Source: Streptomyces marincola
GTDB taxonomy: Bacteria; Actinomycetota; Actinomycetes; Streptomycetales; Streptomycetaceae
Length of the DNA stretch: 64,000 nt
Direction of reading: 5' to 3'
Assembly: GCF_020410765.1 (NCBI RefSeq)
Contig: NZ_CP084541.1
Span: 2,041,001-2,105,000 of the forward strand
In this document: positions 1 to 8,753 of the stretch, piece by piece
Layout: the number at the start of each line of letters is the position of its first letter
Position numbering within the stretch: position 1 is the stretch's first letter
The notes under the pieces: generated by a model
Databases searched by the model: none
What the model was told of the DNA's origin: nothing
Seen by the model: the letters and a program-made list of their open reading frames with translations, nothing else
Program-made: the position numbers and the translations under genes

Positions 1-2
1 CC

Positions 3-320
3 CTCGCGTTGCAGGCGCACCGGCAGGTCATCGAGACCTTCGACGCGATGCTCCACCTGCAAGCCCACCACGCCCCTCACATCTATGAACGCGCCGCGCG
101 ACACGCCAAGGCCCTGCGCGTTCCGGCCGCCGCGTCGCAGGCCGCCGCTCTGGCGGGCGCCGTCGGACAGGCGAGGCGCGCGAGACTCTCCGGCGAAAGT
201 GCCGCCGCCCCTCGCCCGTTCCCCGGTCTCGACCGCGGCGACGGCACGTTGCTCCTGACGATGGCCCGCCACTGGCCCGCCATGTCCCCTCGCCTCCCGA
301 CCGGAGAACAAGTTCCCTAG
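3..320 (+). CDS. C-terminal end of an unrecognised protein (runs off the window)
   Basis: This reading frame is open from the first bases of the window to a TAG at 318-320, so it is the last ~105 residues of a gene that begins before the window. It is Ala/Arg/His rich, with a helical-looking first half and a Pro-rich tail. I recognise no family. It ends 32 bases before the start of the next gene on the same strand. Confidence 0.4.
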   Translation, partial: LALQAHRQVIETFDAMLHLQAHHAPHIYERAARHAKALRVPAAASQAAALAGAVGQARRARLSGESAAAPRPFPGLDRGDGTLLLTMARHWPAMSPRLPTGEQVP

Positions 321-352
321 ACCCGCTGCCTTCGTTGCCGAGGAGATCTCGT

Positions 353-1096
353 ATGGCCACCGCACTGATCACCGGGGGCACCTCCGGAATCGGCCTGGGC
401 TTCGCCCGCCGCTACGCCGCCGACGGCCACGACCTGGTCCTCGTCGCACGCGACCAGGCCCGTCTCGACCGGACCGCCACCGATCTCCATGACCGCTACC
501 GCGTCGGCGTCGACACGATCAGCGCGGATCTCGCGACTCCGGACGGATGCGCGATCGTCGAGAAACACCTCGCCTCGACGGCCGTCGACGTCCTGGTCAA
601 CAACGCCGGCCACAGCCTCCCGCAGCCCTACCCCTGCAACCCGCTCGCCGACGAGGAGCGCATGCTCGACCTCCTCGTCCGCGCGCCCCTGCGGCTCACC
701 CATGCGGCCATCCCGGGCATGACCGCCCGAGGCGAGGGCGCGATCCTCAACATCGCGTCCGTCGCCGGCCTGGTGCCCGCGGGCACCTACGGCGCCGCCA
801 AGGACTGGCTCATCCACTTCAGCGAGTCCCTCCGCCTGGACCTCGCCCCTCGCGGCGTTCGCGTCCTCGCCGTCTGCCCCGGCTTCACTCACACCGACGC
901 CCCCAAGGCCAGCACCGTCCCCGCATGGATCTGGCTGTCCGTCGACCGCGTCGTCGACCAGGCCATGAAAGACCTCCGCCGCGGGAGGCCGCGCAGCGTC
1001 ACCGGCTGGCACTTCAAGCTCTACGCGGCCGCCGCGCAGCACGCCCCCCGCCGCCTCGCCGCCCGCATGGCCCGCTCCCGCACCCCGAAGGAGTGA
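353..1096 (+). CDS. Short-chain dehydrogenase/reductase (SDR)
   Basis: Classical SDR of 247 residues, normal length for the family. The N-terminal Rossmann motif TGGTSGIGLG, the NNAG motif, the catalytic Ser in NIASVAG and the YxxxK pair in YGAAK are all present. It should be a soluble NAD(P)H-dependent oxidoreductase; the substrate cannot be read from sequence. ATG 353 is chosen because AGGAG at 341-345 lies 7 bases upstream; a further in-frame start at 335 has no such site. It is followed by a convergent EthD-like remnant. It may be ICE cargo or flanking chromosome. Confidence 0.85.
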   Translation: MATALITGGTSGIGLGFARRYAADGHDLVLVARDQARLDRTATDLHDRYRVGVDTISADLATPDGCAIVEKHLASTAVDVLVNNAGHSLPQPYPCNPLADEERMLDLLVRAPLRLTHAAIPGMTARGEGAILNIASVAGLVPAGTYGAAKDWLIHFSESLRLDLAPRGVRVLAVCPGFTHTDAPKASTVPAWIWLSVDRVVDQAMKDLRRGRPRSVTGWHFKLYAAAAQHAPRRLAARMARSRTPKE

Positions 1097-1168
1097 CAGG
1101 AACGGACCACGGCCACCGGCCAGGCTCTTTCGTGCGGATCTGCGGGCGTCGACGGGGTCCGCGGTCCG

Positions 1169-1417
1169 TCAGATGACCGCCTTCTCCTCGGTGACCATCA
1201 CGGCCACCGAGCCCATGTCGATGAAGCGTGCTTCGTCGGGGTTGACCAGCGTCCGGTAGTTCTCGGAGACGAAGAAGGCATCGTGGTCCGCCCAGTCCTC
1301 GAAGCAGATCTCCGTCAGGCCGTCGTAGGCCCGCGGCGGGTAGCTCGCGGCCGGAACCGGGTGGGACACGGTGTACTTGCGCACGTGACGCGCCGTCTCA
1401 GGGATGGATGTGGCGCC
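1169..1417 (-). pseudogene. EthD-domain protein, N-terminally truncated
   Basis: The frame encodes the C-terminal half of an EthD-type dimeric alpha/beta-barrel protein. The similar part runs from a VSHPVP segment through FIDMGSVAVMV to the end. Full members are about 100-110 residues; here only ~71 follow the first usable start (GTG 1384), and an in-frame stop sits at 1418-1420. The missing N-terminal half suggests a broken gene, perhaps damaged when neighbouring mobile DNA arrived. EthD proteins take part in ether or polyketide-related metabolism, but no activity should be assumed here. Confidence 0.5.
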
Positions 1418-1442
1418 TCAGTCGACGACACCGGATCAGCGA

Positions 1443-2207
1443 TCAGCCTGGTCCGCGCGGACCGGCCTCGTCCGCTCCGCGGCTTTCGAGGTGGCGCAGG
1501 TGGTCGACGAGGGAGAGAACGGCTTGTCGGCTGGCGGCGGAGAGGTCGGCCAGGCGCAGGGCGGCTCGTTGGACGTCGTCCTCGGCCAGGGCGTCGAGCA
1601 GGTCGGGGCGGGCGATGAGGTGGGCGGCCGTGGCGAGGCGTTCGTCGTCGAGGCCGTTGGCGGTGAGAACGAGCCGGCGTACGCGTTCGTCTTCGAGCGC
1701 CGTGAGCAGCTGGGTACGGTCGCCCGGCTCCAGCGCTTTGAGCCGTAGGGCCGCCTCGCGCGTCTCCTCGTCACCGAAGTCGTCCAGCAACCGGACCTGC
1801 CCGAGCAGGCTCTGAACGGTGGCGAGGTCGGCGCCCGCCCCGTTCGCTCCCTGGACTTCGACGCTGTCGACGCCGTTGCGCCTGAGGGTCTGGAGCAGTT
1901 CGAGTTCGGACTCCAGTCGGTGGTGGTCGGCGGTGTCCTCGGCGAGGTAGGCGACGGGGACCTGGTAGAAGCGGGCCAGGGCCTGAAGGTGGTGCAGTTT
2001 GGGGTTGGTGGTGCGGCCGGTGACCAGTTCCCAGAAGTACGGGCCGGAGATGCTGACGCCGGTGGCCTTGGTGATCTGGCGGGCGGTGACCTCGTAGGAC
2101 GGCGGCGGCTCGCCCGGCGGGGCTTTCATGTCGCGCAGCCGTTTGAGCTTCTCGGCGAGGGTGCGTCGTTGTGTGGCCGGGTGGTGGTCCGCGCGCGGGG
2201 CCGGCAT
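1443..2207 (-). CDS. XRE-family helix-turn-helix regulator
   Basis: 254 residues. Residues ~15-95 form a helix-turn-helix domain of the type found in Streptomyces XRE regulators (TARQITKATGVSISGPYFWELVTGR, split by family into scanning and recognition helices, then a LARFYQVPVAYL dimer helix). The remainder is helical, leucine-rich and without a recognisable ligand domain. ATG 2207 is preceded by a purine-rich stretch. It is the first gene left of the transfer operon and shares strand with the wall hydrolase at 2,302-3,306, so it may control transfer genes. That role is inferred from position only. Confidence 0.75.
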   Translation of the reverse strand: MPAPRADHHPATQRRTLAEKLKRLRDMKAPPGEPPPSYEVTARQITKATGVSISGPYFWELVTGRTTNPKLHHLQALARFYQVPVAYLAEDTADHHRLESELELLQTLRRNGVDSVEVQGANGAGADLATVQSLLGQVRLLDDFGDEETREAALRLKALEPGDRTQLLTALEDERVRRLVLTANGLDDERLATAAHLIARPDLLDALAEDDVQRAALRLADLSAASRQAVLSLVDHLRHLESRGADEAGPRGPG

Positions 2208-2301
2208 GGGCGCGTTGCCCCCTTCCGATGGGACTGTCTTTTTCGTGCCGTGGCACCTTACCGCCGTTCACGGGTGTGGATGGTGCAGGCGGGGCGCGGC
2301 G

Positions 2302-3306
2302 TCAGCCGACATCGCTCGTGCCGCCGGTGGCGTGGGGGAAATCGGGTGGGGCCCAGCCGAGGTAGGTGAGGTGCCAGCGGCCGTCGGTGAGGTCGTGCAG
2401 GGGAACGATGTCGATGCGGCCGGGGGCGGCGATGTCGTTGGTGGCGGCCTGGCCGCCGCCGAGGTGGAGCGCGACGTGCCCGGCGGGGTCGCCGTTGTCG
2501 TAGAACAGCAGGGCGCCGGCGGGTGGGTCGGTGTCGTGGGGGCGGGCGGTGCCGGTGGCGACGGCCCGGTCCCACGCGACGGCGGCGGTGGCCTCGCCCG
2601 AGGCGCCCCAGCCGTATGCCTGGGCAGCGAACGCCAGGCACCGGCGGTGCCAGACGAGGCTGCCGGAACGCGCCTCCCGGCGTGCCGCGTCGATGGCCTC
2701 GGCGCAGGTGCGGGGGTTGGGCCGGGCGAGGGTGAACGCGCAGTCGCCCGCGCTGAGGGCCGCTCGGTAGCGGGGGACGAGCTGGTTCACCCGGCGGACG
2801 TACTCCTGGGTCTCCCGGAACGGCGGGACTCCGGCGTGGGCGCGGACGGCGCCGGGGCCGGCGTTGTAGGCGGCCAGAAAGTTGTCGACGAGGCTGCCGG
2901 GGAGGCCGGCCAGGTCGTCGGCGAGGTGGCACAGGTAGCGGGCCTGCGCGTCGATGGCGTCCGCCGGGTCGAACGGGGAGGCGCGGCCGTTGCCGTCGGT
3001 GTCCCGCCCCCAGCGACCCCAGGTCTCCGGGAGGAACTGGGCGAGGCCGCGCGCGCGTTGGGGCGAGACGGCGTGCGGGTCCCAGCCGGATTCGGCGTGG
3101 ATCTGCGCGGCCATCAGCGGGGCGTCGATGGCGGCGCAGTGCCCGGCGGCGGTGTTGATCAGGTCGCGGTAGGCGGCGGGGACCGGGGCGTGCGCGGCCA
3201 GCCGGCGTGAGTCCGCGGTGGCCCGGTCGTCGCCCGGGCCCGAGATGACCAGGGCCAGTACGGCGAGAACGACGAGCGCCACGCCGAGGCAGCCGAGCTT
3301 CTTCAC
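2302..3306 (-). CDS. Secreted lytic transglycosylase plus NlpC/CHAP-like peptidase (VirB1-like)
   Basis: 334 residues with an N-terminal hydrophobic segment (residues 4-23) acting as signal anchor. Residues ~42-185 are a soluble lytic transglycosylase domain with catalytic Glu72 in the AESGW motif and the GLAQFLPETW and AAYNAGPG motifs. Residues ~200-325 look like a Cys/His peptidoglycan hydrolase, with Cys223 (RRCLAFAAQAYGWG) and His277 (PAGHVALHL). The two-domain layout is typical of wall-opening enzymes of Gram-positive conjugation systems, which let the secretion channel cross peptidoglycan. It diverges from the ParA-like gene heading the type IV secretion operon, with the shared promoter region at 3,307-3,597. 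Confidence 0.85.
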   Translation of the reverse strand: MKKLGCLGVALVVLAVLALVISGPGDDRATADSRRLAAHAPVPAAYRDLINTAAGHCAAIDAPLMAAQIHAESGWDPHAVSPQRARGLAQFLPETWGRWGRDTDGNGRASPFDPADAIDAQARYLCHLADDLAGLPGSLVDNFLAAYNAGPGAVRAHAGVPPFRETQEYVRRVNQLVPRYRAALSAGDCAFTLARPNPRTCAEAIDAARREARSGSLVWHRRCLAFAAQAYGWGASGEATAAVAWDRAVATGTARPHDTDPPAGALLFYDNGDPAGHVALHLGGGQAATNDIAAPGRIDIVPLHDLTDGRWHLTYLGWAPPDFPHATGGTSDVG

Positions 3307-3597
3307 GTCGCTCCTTCTGTGCTTCGCCCGTTCGGGGCGTCATCGCGGCGCTTGCGCACCTTTCGCGCGGGGCTGCCGTTATGGTCCCCGAGCATAAACG
3401 GACGTGAAGAACATGCCGTGATGACGCGCGCGAACGAGAAGGAGAACCGATTGTTGTTTATGACCTGCTCAGCCGGGGCGGTGGTGGGCGGGCGCCGCGC
3501 GCCGACGACCGATGGCCGGGAGCGCGTTCCGGTGCCCGACGTCATCGCACCGTTTTCCGGCACGCACGCCCCGAAGCCCGGCAGTGAGGAGCCCAGC

Positions 3598-4728
3598 GTG
3601 ACCGACACCGCGCGGGAGGAGCCGATGACCGCGGCGTCGTTCCGCTCCTCGGCGGCCAGCCGTCTCGCACCGGCGCACGACAGCGCCCCAAGCAAGCCTT
3701 CACCGGCCGAGGCGGCTCCGGCCGCCGGGGCCGGGCCCGTTCAACACGCGGCCCGGCACGCCGACTTCGCGGCCTCGCTGCGGCGGCACGCCCGGTCGCC
3801 GGCGCCCCGGTGGGGCTGGCGGGGGCGCGTGCACCGCCTCACCGCGGGCCGTCTCTCGCCCGCGCCGTCCGCGGCCGAGCAGGCGTGGAACAGCGCGCTG
3901 CGCGCGGTGCAGATGTCGTTCGCCGGGCCGCGCACGATCGTCTTCGCCAACCCCAAGGGCGGTTCCGGCAAGACGACTTCGACGCTGATGGCTGGCCGGA
4001 CACTCGGCGTCCACCGGGGCGGCGGCGTGGTGGCGGTCGACAACAACGAGACGCGCGGCACGCTCGGAGAACGCGCCCTGCCCGCCGGACACCCCCGCAC
4101 CGCGCGCGACCTGCTCGGCCACCTGGACCTGTTCGAGACCCCGGCGGCCCGGCTCGGCGATCTCGGAGCCTTCGTCCGCGGGCAGGGACCGGCCCACTTC
4201 GACGTGCTGGCCAGCGATGAACGGCCGCGGGTCACCGGGCAGATCGACGCGCCCGCGTTCGAGCGGCTGCACGAGCTGTTCCGCCGCTACTACCAGCTGG
4301 TCCTGGTCGACTCGGGCAACAACATCCGCGCTTCGAACTGGCTGGCCGCCGCCCGTTCCGCCAACCTGATCGCGATCACCGCGACGGCCCGCGAGGACTC
4401 TGCCTCGGCCGCGCTGTGGATGGCCGACGCGCTGGAACGGGACGTGCTCGGCGCGGGCGGTCTCAAGGCCCGGGGTGTCGCCCTGGTGTCCGACCCGGCC
4501 CCCGGCCGCGATGCCTCGGCACTGCGCGAGGCCGTGCTGGGCGCGTTCGCCGAACGCTGCGCCATCGCCATGCCGATCCCCTACGACCCGGCGCTGGCCG
4601 GCGGCGGGCCGGTCGACCACTCGCGGATCAGGCCCGCGACCCACACCGCGTGGCTGTACGCCTGCGCGGCCATGGCATCCGTTCTGTCCGCGCTCCCGGA
4701 AGGCGAGTCCGTCCGTGTACCTGGCTGA
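3598..4728 (+). CDS. ParA/MinD-like ATPase at the head of the transfer operon
   Basis: A deviant Walker A motif, KGGSGKTT (residues ~119-126), shows a ParA/MinD-type ATPase; VLVDSGNN is the likely switch II/Walker B region. The first ~100 residues are a low-complexity Pro/Ala/Arg extension. Two starts are plausible: GTG 3598 (GAGGA 7 bases upstream) and ATG 3625 (GGGAGGA 4 bases upstream). The frame is open back to 3319 but the earlier part looks non-coding. The gene overlaps the next by 14 bases. It may place the transfer machinery at the membrane or help element partition; the ParB of this element is 40 kb away. Confidence 0.8.
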   Translation: MTDTAREEPMTAASFRSSAASRLAPAHDSAPSKPSPAEAAPAAGAGPVQHAARHADFAASLRRHARSPAPRWGWRGRVHRLTAGRLSPAPSAAEQAWNSALRAVQMSFAGPRTIVFANPKGGSGKTTSTLMAGRTLGVHRGGGVVAVDNNETRGTLGERALPAGHPRTARDLLGHLDLFETPAARLGDLGAFVRGQGPAHFDVLASDERPRVTGQIDAPAFERLHELFRRYYQLVLVDSGNNIRASNWLAAARSANLIAITATAREDSASAALWMADALERDVLGAGGLKARGVALVSDPAPGRDASALREAVLGAFAERCAIAMPIPYDPALAGGGPVDHSRIRPATHTAWLYACAAMASVLSALPEGESVRVPG

Positions 4729-5005
4729 GCAGTTCAACCCGTTCTCCGGGGTCAGTCCCAGCTTCGGGCCGTTCGCGCCGCTGCTGGAGTCGAAGTTCGG
4801 CATGTTCCTGGCGCTGGCCTGGCTGATCGGCTTCTTCGTCTGCGCCTACTTCCTCATCGAGGCCATCGCCCGCGCCGCGAAGTCGAGGCGGCAGGGCATG
4901 GCCGGCGATCTCGACGAGACGCGCGGCGAGCTGGTCCGCGTCGGAGCGGCCACCATCGGCATGGCCTCGCTCCCCGTCCTCTACACCATCCTGGTCAGCG
5001 CCTGA
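4715..5005 (+). CDS. Small two-helix membrane protein of the transfer operon
   Basis: 96 residues with two hydrophobic segments, ~30-50 (FLALAWLIGFFVCAYFLIEA) and ~76-94, separated by a charged loop. The GTG start lies inside the end of the ParA-like gene and has GGAAGG upstream, so the two are translationally coupled. Size and topology resemble VirB2/TrbC-type subunits or other small inner-membrane components of type IV secretion systems, but sequence alone does not prove pilin identity. Confidence 0.7.
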   Translation: MYLAEQFNPFSGVSPSFGPFAPLLESKFGMFLALAWLIGFFVCAYFLIEAIARAAKSRRQGMAGDLDETRGELVRVGAATIGMASLPVLYTILVSA

Positions 5006-5020
5006 GCGAGGAATCCGTTG

Positions 5021-5833
5021 ATGTACCCACCCATGCCCCCGCCACCGTCCCCGGGCGCGCGAGGCAGCGCCCCGCCCGGCCCGGCCGGCCGCCGCTGGAA
5101 GGCGGTGGCGCTGGTGACCGGCGCCGTCGCGCTGGCACTCGCGGTCCTCGCGTTCGCGCTGACCCGTGAACGCGCCCCCGAACAGGCCCCGGCCGACCAC
5201 GCGCCCTCGGCCTCGCCGTCACCGTCGGCGGACCCACCGCGCGGGGAGGCCACCGCCGCCGCTCGCGGCGCCACCCGCCGCGTGTCGGGTCTGCCGCGCG
5301 GCTTCGCGAGAACCGCGACGGGGGCGGTCGAGGCGAGCGCCTCCTACCTCGCCTCGATCGACGACTTGTACCGCATGACGTCCTTCGAGCGGTGGCGGTA
5401 CGCGCGCGACGCCGTGGTCGACCCGCCCTCGGTGACGACGCTCGACGCGGACGCCGCCGCGGCGCTGGCCGACGGCTCCGCAGCCGACTGCCGCCCTGAT
5501 CTGGGGGCCTACCGCGTCGTCGCCTCGTCCCCCGACCGCGCGGTCGTCGACCACTGGATGCCCTGCCTGGCCGGTCCCGACCCCGCGCTGGGCGGAACCG
5601 AGGCCCGCGCCCGGTGGCTCATGGGGCGCGCGGTGCTGAAGTGGGAAGGCGCCGACTGGCGCGTCGCCGAGCTGCTCCGGGGCCCGTTCGACCAACTGGT
5701 CACGCCGGCCGACCCCGACCAGCCCGTGGTGCCGCTCGCCGAACGGCTGGCGCTCCTCGGCGCGGGCTGGGAACTCTACGCCGACGCCACCGAACGGTTG
5801 CGCCCCGCCGCCTCGCCGGACCTCACGTGGTGA
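5021..5833 (+). CDS. VirB8-like transfer protein (single membrane anchor, extracellular domain)
   Basis: 270 residues. A Pro-rich cytoplasmic start is followed by one membrane helix (~residues 28-48), an Ala/Pro/Ser linker and a folded domain from ~85 to 260 with Trp/Tyr-rich strands (FERWRYARDAVV, LKWEGADWRVAEL). This matches the layout of VirB8/TcpC-type proteins, whose extracellular NTF2-like domain forms part of the channel. ATG 5021 is used because GAGCGAGGA precedes it. The stop overlaps the GTG of the next gene. Assignment rests on topology and operon position. Confidence 0.6.
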   Translation: MYPPMPPPPSPGARGSAPPGPAGRRWKAVALVTGAVALALAVLAFALTRERAPEQAPADHAPSASPSPSADPPRGEATAAARGATRRVSGLPRGFARTATGAVEASASYLASIDDLYRMTSFERWRYARDAVVDPPSVTTLDADAAAALADGSAADCRPDLGAYRVVASSPDRAVVDHWMPCLAGPDPALGGTEARARWLMGRAVLKWEGADWRVAELLRGPFDQLVTPADPDQPVVPLAERLALLGAGWELYADATERLRPAASPDLTW

Positions 5834-7266
5834 GCCGCCCGGCCGGCGCCGCGCGGGGCGCGGCCATCGGGACGCTGCTGGCCGTTCTGCTCGCGCTGAC
5901 CTGCGCGGGCGCGGCGGCCGGCTCGGAGAAGGACGAGTGCGAAGGCGCGCTCCTGGGGAAAGCGGCCTGCTCCGCCCTCAACGACATCCCCGGCGTCTCG
6001 TCGGTCTACGGGTACCTCGGGGACGTCCACCGTTCCAAGGTCGACGCCGTGACGGGCGCGCTCGCGGACGTCGTTCCGGACAACTTCGTGGAGGAGTGGG
6101 TCAAGGGGATGGCCGAGTCGACGGTCGGCCTCCTGTCCTCCATCCAGAACGTTGGCGAGGAGGTGTCCCAGCCGGCGTTCGACCAGGAGTGGTGGACCTC
6201 CCAGTACGCCACGAGCTTCGGCCTCTCCCTGCTGCTGCTCGCCGTGCTGCTGGTGTGGATCACCGGGCGGTTCGCCGCCTCGGGGTCCTCGGTGACCGGC
6301 GCGGACCTGCTGCGGCAGTCCGGTTGGCGCCTGGTCTTCGTGATCCCGCTCATCTCCGCCGGGCCCGTGATCCTGCTCGAACTCCAGCTGGCCGCGGGCC
6401 ACATCGCGCGCGCCTTCGCGGACGAGGGCACCGAGCACGCGGGGAACGCCGTCGAGCGGCTGATGGACCTGATCGTCCAACAGGCCGGGGACTGGGGGGT
6501 GTTCGGCGGAACGGTGCTCGCGTTGCTGCTGTTCCTGTGCATCCTGTGCCTCGGGCTGGTCACACTGATCGAGCTGGCCGTCGCGCAGTGGGGGCTGCAC
6601 CTGGCCGCCCTGCTGGTCCCGCTGGTGCTGGTCGCCTGGGTGTATCCGCCGTGGTCGGCCGCGTTGCGGCGGCTGGCCTCGCTGCTGGGCGGCCTGATGC
6701 TGCTGCCCGCCTTCATCTACTTCTTCTTCCACAGCATCTGGGCCGCCTTCGACTCGGTCCTGCGCGACCGGCCCGAGGACGACGGGCTGAGCGTGCTGCT
6801 GTTCCTCCTCGTCGGACTGCTGATGATCGACGCGTTCCCCGTCGTGGTGATGTGGCTGATGTCGCTGGCCGGGCCGGCGGGTGGCGCGATGGACCCCGCG
6901 GTGCGCGGGGCACTCGTGCACCCGTCGGCCGGGGAGATGGTCGAGAACGTGGTGGAGCGCTTCGAGTCCCGCGCCAGCCGGATCGGCACCTCCCAGCACC
7001 ACCGCGACGGCCCGGAGGACGACGACGGCGAGGCGGAGGGCGGCCCGGCCGCCCCGGGCCGACAGGCAGCCGCCGCCGCGGTCGCGGGCGGCGCCGGGGC
7101 GGTCGCCGTCGCCGCCCGCCCGCACCTCGCCCCGGACGAACAGGACGTCGGCCCCACCACCGCCGTGCCGCGCGGCGCGGACCCGGCCGACCCGAACGGG
7201 TCCACGGCACCCGCCCAGAACACCGACCCCGCGCCCACCCGCGAGCAGACGGAAGACGAACGATGA
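5830..7266 (+). CDS. Polytopic membrane protein of the type IV secretion system (VirB6-like)
   Basis: 478 residues from GTG 5830, which overlaps the previous stop. A signal-like helix is followed by a soluble external part (~30-120) and six or more membrane helices between ~125 and 355, then a long charged, Ala-rich cytoplasmic tail. This is the architecture of VirB6/TrbL-type channel proteins of Gram-positive conjugation systems. The stop overlaps the ATG of the SCO6880-family gene (ATGA), showing one polycistronic message. Confidence 0.75.
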   Translation: MSRPAGAARGAAIGTLLAVLLALTCAGAAAGSEKDECEGALLGKAACSALNDIPGVSSVYGYLGDVHRSKVDAVTGALADVVPDNFVEEWVKGMAESTVGLLSSIQNVGEEVSQPAFDQEWWTSQYATSFGLSLLLLAVLLVWITGRFAASGSSVTGADLLRQSGWRLVFVIPLISAGPVILLELQLAAGHIARAFADEGTEHAGNAVERLMDLIVQQAGDWGVFGGTVLALLLFLCILCLGLVTLIELAVAQWGLHLAALLVPLVLVAWVYPPWSAALRRLASLLGGLMLLPAFIYFFFHSIWAAFDSVLRDRPEDDGLSVLLFLLVGLLMIDAFPVVVMWLMSLAGPAGGAMDPAVRGALVHPSAGEMVENVVERFESRASRIGTSQHHRDGPEDDDGEAEGGPAAPGRQAAAAAVAGGAGAVAVAARPHLAPDEQDVGPTTAVPRGADPADPNGSTAPAQNTDPAPTREQTEDER

Positions 7267-8753
7267 ACGGCTCGCAGCGCACCTACGTACTGGGCGGCGA
7301 GACCCGCAGACGGTCCCTGTTCGGGGCCATGTCCCCGGTGCAGGTGGCGGTCGGCGCGGTCTACCTGGTGGTGTGGCTGCTCCTGCTGCTGACCACCCAG
7401 TCCCTCATCACCCTGGTCGCGGGCCTGCTGGGCGCGGCGGCCGGATGGTTCGCCGTGCGGCGCGCCACCGCCGAAGGGGACTCGTGGGCCGCCGCGTTGG
7501 TGGACGAGGCCGAGTGGCGTCTCGTGCGCAAGGCGGGGCGCCGCCCCGACTTCGTCCCCGGGGCCGCCCCGCCGCCGGAGGTCGGTGAGATCCGCGCGCT
7601 GAGCTACGCGCCCGAGGCCGCGCCCGCGTCCCCGATGGCCCTGGTCCACCACCGCGACCACGCGGACCGCTCGTGGACCGACGGCCATCTGACGGCGACG
7701 TTCGAGATTGCCGGTGGAGGCGACGGGTTGCTGCCCACGCGGGCCGTGAACGCCGCCGGGTACCTGTTCGAGCGGCTGCTCGGCGGTCTGGCGGGCGCCG
7801 GGCTGCCCGTCGAGCAGTTGGACGTGTGCACGCGCGTGCTGCCGGTCCACCCCGACTCCTACCGTCGTCACATGGACGGGTTGCTGGCCGACGGCGTCCC
7901 GGCTCGGTTGCGGCGTTCCATGAGCGAGCTGGCCGGATACGCGGCAGGCAACACCGAGGAGTACCGCAGCTTCGCCACCGTCCGCATCCCCCTGCCCCGC
8001 CTCGCCGAACGACTCCCCGCGACGGCCGGGGAGGAAGCGCTGTGCGCGGAAGCGTTCCACGTCCTGGGTGATGTCGTCGGCCGGGTCGGGCGTGCGGGGC
8101 ATCCGTTGCGTGCCGTGCTGGGGCCGCGGCGGCTGGGTGCGTTGATCCGGCACCTGCACGATCCGGACCGGGACATCGACGACCTCGACGGCGTGGGTTC
8201 CGTGCTGGACGGCTGGTCGCAGGTGCGCACTCCCGGGCGTGACTGGGTGCGCACCGAGGGGACGCACCGGCCGTGGTACCACGCCGTGGCCTCGGTGCCC
8301 CGCGACGCGTGGCCGCTCCAGCCGGTCACCGCCCGTTGGATGGAGCACCTGGTGACCGGCATCCATCCGGCCACTATCCGTACCGTCCAGACGCAGTGGC
8401 GCCTGGTGCCCAAGGTGCCCGCCAGGGAGCGGGCCCGGCTGGCCCTCACCTACGACACCGCCGACCGGCACGGCGAACGCCGCCGCGGCCAGGTCTCCAC
8501 CGGCGTGGCCGAGGCGTCCATGTCCTCATCCCGGCGTGTGCTCGAAGACCTGCTCACACCCGTCGTCGGCGGCACCCACCCCGCCGTTCGCCTGCACCTG
8601 TCCGCGCCCGATCCCGCCGACCTCACCGCCTCACGCGTGCGCGTGACCGCCGCGGCCGAGGACGCGGGGATCACCCGCCTGCGCTGGCACACCCACCGCC
8701 ACCACCACGCCCTGCTCACCGCACTGCCGCTCGCCCGAGGCATCAAAGCATGA
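7263..8753 (+). CDS. SCO6880-family transfer protein
   Basis: 496 residues. The first ~70 residues hold two adjacent membrane helices (VAVGAVYLVVWLLLLL and the following LITLVAGLLGAAAGW), like the PrgI/VirB3 module; the rest is soluble and resembles the N-terminal, non-ATPase part of VirB4. This combination is the hallmark of the SCO6880 family, named from a Streptomyces coelicolor island with the same gene order. It directly precedes and overlaps the VirB4-like ATPase (ATGA), so VirB3, VirB4-N and VirB4-C functions seem divided between two polypeptides. Confidence 0.85.
   Translation: MNGSQRTYVLGGETRRRSLFGAMSPVQVAVGAVYLVVWLLLLLTTQSLITLVAGLLGAAAGWFAVRRATAEGDSWAAALVDEAEWRLVRKAGRRPDFVPGAAPPPEVGEIRALSYAPEAAPASPMALVHHRDHADRSWTDGHLTATFEIAGGGDGLLPTRAVNAAGYLFERLLGGLAGAGLPVEQLDVCTRVLPVHPDSYRRHMDGLLADGVPARLRRSMSELAGYAAGNTEEYRSFATVRIPLPRLAERLPATAGEEALCAEAFHVLGDVVGRVGRAGHPLRAVLGPRRLGALIRHLHDPDRDIDDLDGVGSVLDGWSQVRTPGRDWVRTEGTHRPWYHAVASVPRDAWPLQPVTARWMEHLVTGIHPATIRTVQTQWRLVPKVPARERARLALTYDTADRHGERRRGQVSTGVAEASMSSSRRVLEDLLTPVVGGTHPAVRLHLSAPDPADLTASRVRVTAAAEDAGITRLRWHTHRHHHALLTALPLARGIKA

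Noticed and set aside
3319..3597. N-terminal extension of the ParA-like protein back to 3319
   Set aside because: The added residues have no domain, lack a ribosome binding site, and would fill the divergent promoter region.
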